Below are positions 54,723 to 60,941 of a DNA stretch of 60,941 bases, piece after piece. The notes under the pieces were generated by a model, which did not search any database, was not told the DNA's origin, and saw nothing but the letters and a program-made list of their open reading frames with translations. The translations under genes and the position numbers were made by a program. The stretch lies in contig JAIQFH010000048.1 in NCBI GenBank assembly GCA_020073385.1, forward strand, positions 1 through 60,941, given 5' to 3'. This DNA is from Terriglobia bacterium. Its GTDB lineage: Bacteria > Acidobacteriota > Terriglobia > Terriglobales > Acidobacteriaceae. Each line of letters starts with the position of its first letter. Position 1 is the first letter of the stretch.

Positions 54723-55381
54723 TCCGGATACTGGGCGCGTTGTGACCGAGAGCTTGTCTAGTCCCATCACTACGTCTACGGGAGATTGCTGTTGCAAAAT
54801 CGCGTTTTCACTCACTCTCTTCCGAGAAACCGATCCTCAGGTCGTCAGTTGAAGCTGCGGAACGGGCGGCCGTGAGGATCCAACAGAAGGCAGAATCGTT
54901 GACGCGGTTTACGACTTATACATTGGCCGGGATGTGGATTTACAGGATCAGCCATGCTGCTGATCGGGCGCGTGTGGGCGAGCTTTGGGCGCGACACCAT
55001 TTCTTATTTCTCTCGAATGAAGGCGAATTACGAACCTGTCTAAGGGAACAACGTTTCCGTCGAAGAAATGCAGCAACGTCTCAATGCACTCACAGCCTGA
55101 TAAGCGAGCTTAGTTGTGTGCGCTCCGAGCGTCCTAATCCTGCGTTGGTAAGCGTAATCTGGCTGTGTGATGAAGCGAAACACTTCCGTGGTATGGAGCT
55201 GGCTCTTAACGGCGTCAATTGTCGGGCTAATAACTGTTTTGATATTAACGGCGTTCCGCATCTGGGGAAACAGATGAACGCTGGCCAGCACCGCCCATGG
55301 GCCGAAACAGGATGGTCAGGTCTTTCCGAGCGCGAAGGAATCCTGATGCGACATGGGCGGCCACGATAGAGCACCAGGCGC
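54723..55381. other. 659-bp stretch without a supportable gene, with a DUF309 3' remnant
   Basis: On the minus strand, 54837-54878 encodes SSRPPVPQLQLTT and a stop, the same last 13 residues as the broken DUF309 gene at 59483, with several synonymous changes. No further homology is visible upstream of it. The rest holds long frames on both strands, none with a ribosome site, signal or recognisable motif. It looks like decayed sequence. Confidence 0.5.
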
Positions 55382-55732
55382 CTACTTGATGTCAGCTTCC
55401 CTGGTCTCACGTGCGGTCGGTATCTTCACTTCTATGATGTGAATTAGATTCTTGTCCGGATAGATGTAAGCTGCCGCGTGCACGTAGTGTCCTTCGTGAC
55501 CTTTAAGAAGCTCCGGATTGTCCACCTTCCAGGCTCTTTGCTCGGTTACGAACCTCACTTTCTCGCCATCTTCCAGAACTGTACCCATGATGGTTGTCAG
55601 CCGAACCCCTATGTCCGCCCGAGTCTTCGGTGCCTGGTTGGGAGCGTCCTGCGAGAGAGCGACAACGACGCTTGGTGAAAAGCACAGAGAGAAAATAACA
55701 AATAAGAAAGTTTTCAAGGAAGGGACCTCCAT
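55382..55732 (-). CDS. small secreted protein of unknown function
   Basis: A 116-aa secreted protein: signal peptide (LKTFLFVIFSLCFSPSVVVA) and then a beta-rich part (TRADIGVRLTTIMGTVLEDGEKVRFVTEQRAWKVDNPELLKGHEGHYVHAAAYIYPDKNLIHIIEVKI) that resembles a small OB-fold or DUF5818-like domain. A TTG at 55741 with GAGG 6 bp upstream is an alternative start. Function unknown. Confidence 0.7.
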   Translation of the reverse strand: MEVPSLKTFLFVIFSLCFSPSVVVALSQDAPNQAPKTRADIGVRLTTIMGTVLEDGEKVRFVTEQRAWKVDNPELLKGHEGHYVHAAAYIYPDKNLIHIIEVKIPTARETREADIK

Positions 55733-55811
55733 GCCAAGCAATTACTGCCTCGGCGTTTTGTAACGCGGGAAGGCCATAATCTGCCTTCCCGTGCGACATC
55801 ATGACAGACGT

Positions 55812-56126
55812 TTACGCTGCTACAGCGACGTTATGGAAGGTCGAGGTGACGGCCTCGAACGTATGAACCGTGGGCGTTCCATCGATCATTCTTGCGAATT
55901 TTCTCAACACCTCTGGGTAAGTATTGGTGTTGTAGGCTTCTGCACTGGTTTTGCTGTCCCACAGACTGATCGCAGTTACATCCAGGCTGCCGGGATTTGA
56001 CAATGTGATTTCATCCTTGAACCCCTTTTGCTTGCGAAGTAAGGGAAGAATCTCATTCTCAAAGGTGCGGGTGTAATCAGAAAGCATGTTGGATTTCAGA
56101 TGAACGGAGACGTTACGTGCAAACAT
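55812..56126 (-). CDS. ABM-domain protein (antibiotic biosynthesis monooxygenase-like)
   Basis: A 104-aa dimeric alpha+beta barrel protein of the ABM type: ARNVSVHLKSNMLSDYTRTFENEILPLLRKQKGFKDEITLSNPG, then TAISLWDSKTSAEAYN and VLRKFARMIDGTP. Members include quinol monooxygenases and many uncharacterised stress proteins. AGGAGG lies 5 bp before the ATG. A copy of the structured element lies 37 bp before the start. Confidence 0.85.
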   Translation of the reverse strand: MFARNVSVHLKSNMLSDYTRTFENEILPLLRKQKGFKDEITLSNPGSLDVTAISLWDSKTSAEAYNTNTYPEVLRKFARMIDGTPTVHTFEAVTSTFHNVAVAA

Positions 56127-56162
56127 TTCAACCTCCTAAAGGTTGTTGTCGCTAAGAGGGGA

Positions 56163-56210
56163 GAACTTCAGATGGGCTGCCTTAGTTCAGGGAACCTGAA
56201 AGAGGGGAAG
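56163..56210 (-). promoter_or_regulatory. repeated structured upstream element, copy C
   Basis: On the minus strand: TTCAGG-TTC-CCTGAA, CTAAG, CAG-CCCAT-CTG, CTTAG. It is nearly identical to copy B across 45 bp, although the downstream genes are unrelated. It lies between the ABM gene and a short gene-free stretch (56211-56436) in which nothing else was found. Confidence 0.65.
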
Positions 56211-56436
56211 GGGGAGGCCACCTCATTTTTGACGCTAGTCCTTTGGACTACTATTGTCAAATTGCCGAACCCCGCAGCCCCAACAGAGGCCATGGTTGCG
56301 CAGCCAGGACCGCATCTATAGGGCACATTCTGAGCGCATCTTTGGCCCCCCCCACAGAAGTTATCCAAACCCGCCACCCATTAGGCAATCGTCTCAAGTG
56401 GGTGAAACACCACGATTGTGCTCATCACGCACTTGC

Positions 56437-56637
56437 TCATGACCGCCTCGCTTTGGCGGCGGAGACGCATACCAACCGGTGCTCTTCCAAGTCGCTCTTG
56501 GCGCGCTCCATATCGACGTTCTTTTGGGCCGCAAGCTCCGTGCTGACTTGATAATAAGCAGCGGAACGGGCTTCGAAGTACTTGCTGCGCCTGTAGTCAA
56601 GAGTTCGTTCCAGATCTTTGCAAATTAAGCAGGTCAT
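56437..56637 (-). CDS. small cysteine-containing helical protein
   Basis: A 66-aa protein: MTCLICKDLERTLDYRRSKY then a long helix (ARSAAYYQVSTELAAQKNVDMERAKSDLEEHRLVC). The N-terminal CxxC and a C-terminal cysteine could bind zinc or form a disulfide hairpin. GGAGGG lies 7 bp before the ATG. It follows the DUF2934 gene by 55 bp and is probably in the same transcript. Confidence 0.65.
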   Translation of the reverse strand: MTCLICKDLERTLDYRRSKYFEARSAAYYQVSTELAAQKNVDMERAKSDLEEHRLVCVSAAKARRS

Positions 56638-56692
56638 AGCTATCCCTCCAGCCTCCCCTCAGAACCCAAGGATGGCACTGGATGTACACCTT

Positions 56693-56911
56693 TTATCGCT
56701 TCTGTTTGAGGAGCTCCCTCTCGGCACGGAACCAGTCCTGTTCTTCTTGGCCGGGTTCGCGGCCACGACTTTCGTACAGTTCATAGGCCCGCTCTCTTAT
56801 CATGTCCTGTGGCGGGGCAGTGTTTGGCATCATCGCCAGCTTGACGGGCGAGTTTTTCGGCGTGACGGCAACGTTTGGCTTCGATTGCTTGAGAGCCTTG
56901 GGATCGAACAT
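56693..56911 (-). CDS. DUF2934 protein
   Basis: A 72-aa protein whose C-terminal half, [32 protein letters not shown], is the DUF2934 signature (RAYELYE-x-RG-x3-G-x2-D-W-x2-AE). A basic Pro/Lys-rich N-terminal extension precedes it. DUF2934 proteins are frequent in Acidobacteriota and Proteobacteria; their function is unknown. Copy D of the structured element lies 32 bp upstream. Confidence 0.85.
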   Translation of the reverse strand: MFDPKALKQSKPNVAVTPKNSPVKLAMMPNTAPPQDMIRERAYELYESRGREPGQEEQDWFRAERELLKQKR

Positions 56912-56942
56912 AGGGACACCTCCTGAGTGCGGTGCACTAAGA

Positions 56943-56990
56943 GGGATGTACTCCAGATGAACTGCCTTAGTTCAGAGGACCTGAAAGAGG
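56943..56990 (-). promoter_or_regulatory. repeated structured upstream element, copy D
   Basis: On the minus strand: TTCAG-GTCCT-CTGAA, CTAAG, CAG-TTCAT-CTG, CTTAG. The loops differ from copies B and C while the paired bases are largely kept. It precedes the DUF2934 gene. The remainder of the gap to 57192 shows only the expected promoter region of the sigma factor. Confidence 0.62.
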
Positions 56991-57192
56991 AGAGGAACTG
57001 CTCACTCACTTACAAGCCTACGCTGAACCTTGATGCGTGTCCAGTGCGAGGTGACCCTTTAATGTTGCCTTCGATCCCATTTTTGGATGGGGTAACATCA
57101 TCGACTTTTCACTCATTGGCTCGAATCGCGATTGGGTTTCCCTCGTTCCCTAAAATGTATGTAACTTCCTTCGATCTGCAGCGTACTGCTTT

Positions 57193-57816
57193 ATGAACGC
57201 CAAGAGGAACATGGCGAAAGAACCGCGGTCCCGCGAGGGCGAAACCAGGCAAATGGAGGGGCTCGGTTTGGAGAACGTAATAGAGCGCGCCCAGGGCCAT
57301 GATGCCGATGCCCTGGGAGAGATTTACAGCCGCTATGTCCGGCGCGTATTCGGATTGTGCCGTTACATGCTGAACTCACGGGAGAGCGCAGAAGATGCCA
57401 CCAGCGAAGTCTTCCTCAAGCTGCAGCGCTCGATCGAGAGCTACGACGGTTCGATACCGTTCCCCCGGTGGCTGCTACGGGTGGCTGGCAACCAGTGTAT
57501 TGATGCTTTGCGGCGCCGGCAGCGTGGACTGAAGGTGTTTGTGGAAGTTGAAGATGGAGCTGCCGCCATCGAGGTGGCCAGTTCGGAGCCGTCGCCGCTG
57601 GGTGCTGTTATCAGCACGCAAGAGAGAGCGCAGGTCCGGGATACCATCGCACGCTTGCCGGAGAACTATCGCGTGCCACTGGTCCTCCGTTATTACGGCG
57701 AGCTGAGTTACGACGAAATCGCGCAGGAGATGGACTTGGAAAGGAACTACGTGGCGGCGCTGATATTTCGGGCCAAGCAGGAGCTACGCCGGAGACTGGC
57801 CCCCAGGAGGAAGTGA
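57193..57816 (+). CDS. ECF-type RNA polymerase sigma factor
   Basis: A 207-aa sigma-70 family protein: region 2 (ALGEIYSRYVRRVFGLCRYMLNSRESAEDATSEVFLKLQRSIESYDG-like, PFPRWLLRVAGNQCIDALRRRQ) and region 4 (RDTIARLPENYRVPLVLRYYGELSYDEIAQEMDLERNYVAALIFRAKQELRRRL). It lacks region 1 and most of region 3, as ECF factors do. It is 1 bp before its likely anti-sigma gene. It is a candidate driver of envelope-stress promoters in the island; inferred. Confidence 0.92.
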   Translation: MNAKRNMAKEPRSREGETRQMEGLGLENVIERAQGHDADALGEIYSRYVRRVFGLCRYMLNSRESAEDATSEVFLKLQRSIESYDGSIPFPRWLLRVAGNQCIDALRRRQRGLKVFVEVEDGAAAIEVASSEPSPLGAVISTQERAQVRDTIARLPENYRVPLVLRYYGELSYDEIAQEMDLERNYVAALIFRAKQELRRRLAPRRK

Positions 57817-57817
57817 T

Positions 57818-59425
57818 ATGGAATGTTATTCGGAACAGACTTGCGCCTTGGCTGTGGACGGCGAACTCGCGCCGGACGAGGCGCAGCGCCTGCGAGACCA
57901 CCTGGTCACATGCCGCCGCTGCCGGGACCTAGTGGACGCATTACGCACTGAAAACCGCGTTCTGAGCGAAAGTCTGCAGGAGCTTCCGGAAGAAACAGCC
58001 AGCCCGGCGGGATTCTCCCATCTGCGTAGATCCCGGGTGTGGGGCGACCTGGCGGTGCTGGTTGCCGTGCTGGCGCTAGGTTCGATCGGTTTGATTTGGT
58101 TCAACGAACTGAGTATTCCGGCGGCGCTGGAATGGTTCAATCCCTTCAGTGCAAGCGGCCGCACGAACCTGCTCTTCAGCCTTTTTGACCATTTTCCAAC
58201 GGGAGGTACTGCCATGCTGACTGACTATGCTGCTGTCGTGGGATTTCTTTCTCTGCTGTTGCGGTTGGGCGGCGCGCTGCTGTTGGGGCGTGGGAGGCTA
58301 CGCCAGCCTGGCATGCGCCTGCTGATCGTGCTCCTTGCATTGTCGTTGCCCAGCTTTGCCCTCGAACGGCGTCACAGCGACTTCGTCACCGTGGCGGCGA
58401 ACGAGACTGTGGACGACACCCTTATGGCCGCCGGCAACACAGTGCGCATCGAAGGCGTGGTCAATGGAGACCTGCTGGCTTTTGGCCGCACCGTGGAAGT
58501 ACGCGGCACCGTCAAGGGCGACCTGGTGAGTCTTGCCAAGAGAACTGTGGTCAGCGGAACCGTGGAAGGCCGCATCTACACCTTTTCGGAGTCGCTCGAC
58601 TTGGATGGGCTATTGGGACATAACCTCTACGGATTTGCGCAAAACTTGCGTGTGAACGACCGCGGCCGTGTGGGTGAAGGTATCTTGGCTGCCGCCGGCG
58701 ACGTTACCATCGAGGGCGAGGTAAAGCGCAGTGTGGACCTCTTGACGAGTGGCAATGCCGATGTGAGCGGCAGTATCGGTCGCGACCTAACCATGTCCGG
58801 AGTGAGCCTAACGCTGACGAATACAGCCCGGGTCGGCGGCAACGTGAAAGCTCACTTGCGCCAACTGAGAGAAGCGCACATCGCCGACGGCGCGACCATT
58901 ACGGGCAAACGTGACATCCAGGTGAAGGTGAGGCAGAGTCAGTTCACGCGCCCCAGATTCTACTTCCACCAGGCTGTGTGGTTCGCTGCGGCCCTGCTGG
59001 TGGGATGGCTGGCTCTGGTTCTGTTTCCAGGCTTCTTCCGGGCCACGTCGCAGGCGGTGGGCTCAGGCTGGCTCAGCCTCGGCCTGGGGGTTGCGGTGTT
59101 GGCAGGTGTGCCGATGGTGATGGTGGTGGCAGCCATAACGCTGATTGGCATCCCAATCTCGCTCATGTTGTTCGCGGTGTATCTCGCCGCGATCTACCTG
59201 GCGAAGGTTTGGGTTGGAGCCTTCCTTGGGAGGATGCTTCTGAAGCCCTCGGGAGCCACGAAGGGCGATTGGATGCTCGGACTCCTGGTGGGCCTGTTGA
59301 TCCTCACAATCGTTGGGTTCATCCCATATCTTGGCGGGTTGGTCCGCTTGGGTGTGGTTTGCGTGGGGTTGGGAGCTTTTTGCGGGCAGCTTTATCGGAG
59401 TTCACGACCGGTAATAACGGCCTGA
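57818..59425 (+). CDS. membrane anti-sigma factor fused to a bactofilin-like beta-helix
   Basis: A 535-aa protein. Residues 1-45 are a zf-HC2 anti-sigma domain (CYSEQTCALAVDGEL, then H-x3-C-x2-C in HLVTCRRC). Three membrane helices lie between about 70 and 185. Residues 190-365 form a bactofilin/polymer-forming beta-helix (VNGDLLAFGRTVEVRGTVKGDLVSLAKRTVVSGTVEGRIY and so on). Four further hydrophobic helices complete the protein. The gene starts 1 bp after the sigma stop. A sensor that polymerises or reads envelope state and releases the sigma factor is a reasonable inference. Confidence 0.85.
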   Translation: MECYSEQTCALAVDGELAPDEAQRLRDHLVTCRRCRDLVDALRTENRVLSESLQELPEETASPAGFSHLRRSRVWGDLAVLVAVLALGSIGLIWFNELSIPAALEWFNPFSASGRTNLLFSLFDHFPTGGTAMLTDYAAVVGFLSLLLRLGGALLLGRGRLRQPGMRLLIVLLALSLPSFALERRHSDFVTVAANETVDDTLMAAGNTVRIEGVVNGDLLAFGRTVEVRGTVKGDLVSLAKRTVVSGTVEGRIYTFSESLDLDGLLGHNLYGFAQNLRVNDRGRVGEGILAAAGDVTIEGEVKRSVDLLTSGNADVSGSIGRDLTMSGVSLTLTNTARVGGNVKAHLRQLREAHIADGATITGKRDIQVKVRQSQFTRPRFYFHQAVWFAAALLVGWLALVLFPGFFRATSQAVGSGWLSLGLGVAVLAGVPMVMVVAAITLIGIPISLMLFAVYLAAIYLAKVWVGAFLGRMLLKPSGATKGDWMLGLLVGLLILTIVGFIPYLGGLVRLGVVCVGLGAFCGQLYRSSRPVITA

Positions 59426-59482
59426 AGGCGTCGGCAGGGCGAGTCACTTCACGGGTCGATGAGCTGAGGAGAAAACCGACCC

Positions 59483-59779
59483 TCAGGTCGTCAATTGAAG
59501 CTGCGGAACGGGCGGCCGCGAAGACTGCCCTGCTTCGAGGGCTTCGAGCCAGGAACGGATGGCCACGCGCAGTGGCGCAACCACAATGCCGGCAAAGACC
59601 TCTGGATACCTGTCCAGACGGCGCAGGGCAGATCGCAGCAAGGAAATGCTTCCCGCGCAGTTACCGCGCTAAAGATGGTAGAACGCAGCAGCGATCTGGA
59701 TCAGCCCCTGCAGGAAGGTCTTTTCCGGCTCTTGCGCCGCGAGCCATACTGATTCCCAGTGTTCGTGCGCTTCAACCAT
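59483..59779 (-). pseudogene. DUF309 gene, 5'-truncated and with an internal stop
   Basis: Reading down from 59779: MVEAHEHWESVWLAAQEPEKTFLQGLIQIAAAFYHL, a TAG at 59669-59671, and then in the same frame RGNCAGSISLLRSALRRLDRYPEVFAGIVV to SSRPPVPQLQLTT and a stop. This is the DUF309 fold with its EAHE-x-WE and FLQGLIQ motifs. The usual N-terminus before EAHE is replaced by unrelated sequence at the junction near 59775, so the gene is broken twice. Confidence 0.75.
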
Positions 59780-60557
59780 CGCCTGGAGCCGCCTGTCACT
59801 ACACGAGGTGAAGGCCATCAAGAACCGCTTAGGCGGAACGGTCAACGACGTCGTGCTGGCCGTCATCTCCGGCGCCCTACGCGAGTACCTGCAGGCGCAC
59901 GGGGTGAAGACCGACCGCACCGAGCTGAAGGCCATGGTGCCGGTGAACGTGCGCTCCGAGCACGACCAGATGAAACTCGGCAACCGCGTTTCGATGATGG
60001 TCGCGCCGCTGCCGATCGGCATCACCGACCCCGTGGAACGCCTCCGCCAAGTCTCGGCAGCGATGGACCTCCTCAAGAGCGGCGGGCAAGCCGGGCAGAT
60101 GGAACGCGTCGTTGCACTCACCGATTTGTTGCCGCCACTCGTGCAGCGGCCGCTGGCGATGCTGCAAGCGTCTGTGACGCCGGTGAACACGGTGTGCACA
60201 AATGTCCCCGGCCCGCGTGAGACGCGTTACATGCTGGGCGAACCGGTGCACCTCATGGTGCCGGTGGTGCCGCTCGCCGCCGGCATCGGTCTGGGCTTTG
60301 CCATCATGAGCTACGCCGATCAGTTGACCATCGGCCTCAATGCGGATGCCGAGCGGGTTGCCGATATCTGGTCGCTGTCCGAGGCGCTCTACCGGTCATT
60401 CGAGGGACTGTGGGCGGCCACCGGACTGGAGCGCGTTCCCGCGCCGAGCGCCGCCGCGCCGCCTCCGCCGGCGCGCAGTCGCCGCAAGAAGGCCGCCGTG
60501 CCACGACCCACGCCGGCCGCGGAACCTGCGCCCGAAGTCGAAGCCGCGACGAACTGA
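59778..60557 (+). pseudogene. wax-ester synthase/DGAT family protein, C-terminal part only
   Basis: The frame reads IAWSRLSLHEVKAIKNRLGG then TVNDVVLAVISGALREYL, VPVNVRSEHDQMKLGNRVSMMVAPLPIGITDPVERL and TNVPGPRETRYMLGEPV, the C-terminal (DUF1298) half of WS/DGAT acyltransferases. The catalytic HHxxxDG domain is absent: homology begins at about 59778 and no start codon lies upstream in frame (a GTG at 59808 is internal). The end is an Ala/Pro/Lys tail. Codons here are more GC-rich than anywhere before 59770. Confidence 0.8.
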
Positions 60558-60599
60558 CGTTTCTGTTTCCCGAAAAACTGCGCCGGGTAACGCAATCCG

Positions 60600-60941
60600 T
60601 CACCGCGGCGGCGCGGCGTTGCGCTGCGAGATGTGCAGGCCGACCAACCGAGCAATGGTGATCGCGAGATATAGCTGCCCGACGACGGCCTCGGCCGCTG
60701 CGAGGCCTCCAGCGCCCGCCCACTGCGGTGTGATGTCACCGTATCCCACCGTCGTCAGCGTCATGAAGCTGAAGTAGAGAAGCGCCGGCGCCAGATCACC
60801 GGAGAGCTCCATCCTCCAGGGCGCGGGAATCGCAAACGACCCGGGATGGACGATCTCGAGCAGCACATAAAGGTTGCCCCACAGCATGGCGAGAAGTGTG
60901 TACGCGCACGCCGCCCCGGCGATCGTGTCCGTCGTGACCTC
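60600..60941 (-). CDS. two-helix potassium-channel-like protein, 5' end outside the window
   Basis: The frame is open to the right edge (EVTTDTIAGAACAYTLLAML) and ends at 60600. It contains the pore helix and selectivity filter FSFMTLTTVGYGDITPQ, flanked by hydrophobic helices, as in ion_trans_2 channels. The C-terminus is short (GLHISQRNAAPPR). An ATG at 60887 is internal to the conserved frame. The base composition matches the WS/DGAT fragment and not the island. Confidence 0.82.
   Translation of the reverse strand, partial: EVTTDTIAGAACAYTLLAMLWGNLYVLLEIVHPGSFAIPAPWRMELSGDLAPALLYFSFMTLTTVGYGDITPQWAGAGGLAAAEAVVGQLYLAITIARLVGLHISQRNAAPPR

Noticed and set aside
55040..55291. 83-residue minus-strand frame in the same stretch
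   Set aside because: There is no start context, no recognisable family and a competing frame on the other strand.
54872..55369. 165-residue plus-strand frame
   Set aside because: Its beginning overlaps the antisense DUF309 remnant, there is no ribosome site and the composition is not protein-like.
59669..60199. 176-residue minus-strand frame spanning the junction as a real gene
   Set aside because: Only its last 37 residues resemble DUF309; the rest is antisense to the WS/DGAT fragment.

Overview
The window looks like the chromosome of an Acidobacteriota member (Terriglobia/Koribacter-like), probably from soil or a metagenome. The support is gene content: an Oar-type TonB-dependent receptor with an N-terminal carboxypeptidase-like domain, long plant-polysaccharide glycosidases, a YSC84/SYLF protein, DUF2934, many small zinc-ribbon proteins and a Crp/Fnr family typical of that group. 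I made no database search; family names come from recognised motifs.

Region 1 (1-8660). The 3' end of a BNR/sialidase-like gene is followed, on the minus strand, by a compact operon hoxE-hoxF-hoxU-hoxY-hoxH for a group 3 (HoxEFUYH-type) NAD(P)-coupled [NiFe] hydrogenase. Its HoxF is fused to a complete GltD-like FAD/NAD(P)H oxidoreductase. A secreted protein of unknown role ends the operon. Two tandem secreted NTF2-like proteins lie divergently upstream.

Region 2 (8699-33652). This is a rhamnose/plant-glycoside utilisation locus. Minus-strand glycosidases GH78, GH1 and GH106 form one operon. An AraA/FucI-like isomerase, a GH39-like enzyme, a TonB receptor and a TPR protein follow. An unusual regulator (IclR-type HTH joined to a periplasmic-binding sugar sensor) is divergent from rhaI-rhaB-rhaEW-rhaM-rhaT, which carries rhamnose through isomerisation, phosphorylation, aldol cleavage and lactaldehyde oxidation, with mutarotase and symporter. 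A 15-bp palindrome, TTTYGC-N3-GCGAAA, occurs before the regulator and before rhaI, with degenerate copies before the other units, and is a good candidate operator.

Region 3 (33653-59425). A 3' half of tRNA-Glu(CTC) at 33914 marks the probable left edge of an integrated island. To its right lie small, fast-evolving genes: zinc ribbons, an eight-repeat cysteine protein, a degenerate receiver, an ISL3-family element with matching terminal repeats, two close Crp/Fnr paralogues, a GT4-GH130 glycoside operon, an envelope cluster (OmpA, Gln-rich protein, DUF3309, phospholipase C-like, YihY) and an ECF sigma/anti-sigma pair. Several genes are decaying (YSC84 frameshift, lmo0937-like gene with two frameshifts, DUF309 with a stop codon). 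Four copies of a roughly 60-bp structured element precede four minus-strand genes at about 40 bp from the start codon; this is the best candidate here for an undescribed regulatory system.

Region 4 (59775-60941). An abrupt junction inside a truncated DUF309 gene joins a 5'-truncated wax-ester synthase/DGAT gene and an ion-channel gene with visibly more GC-rich codons. This is either a transfer/deletion scar or an assembly chimera.
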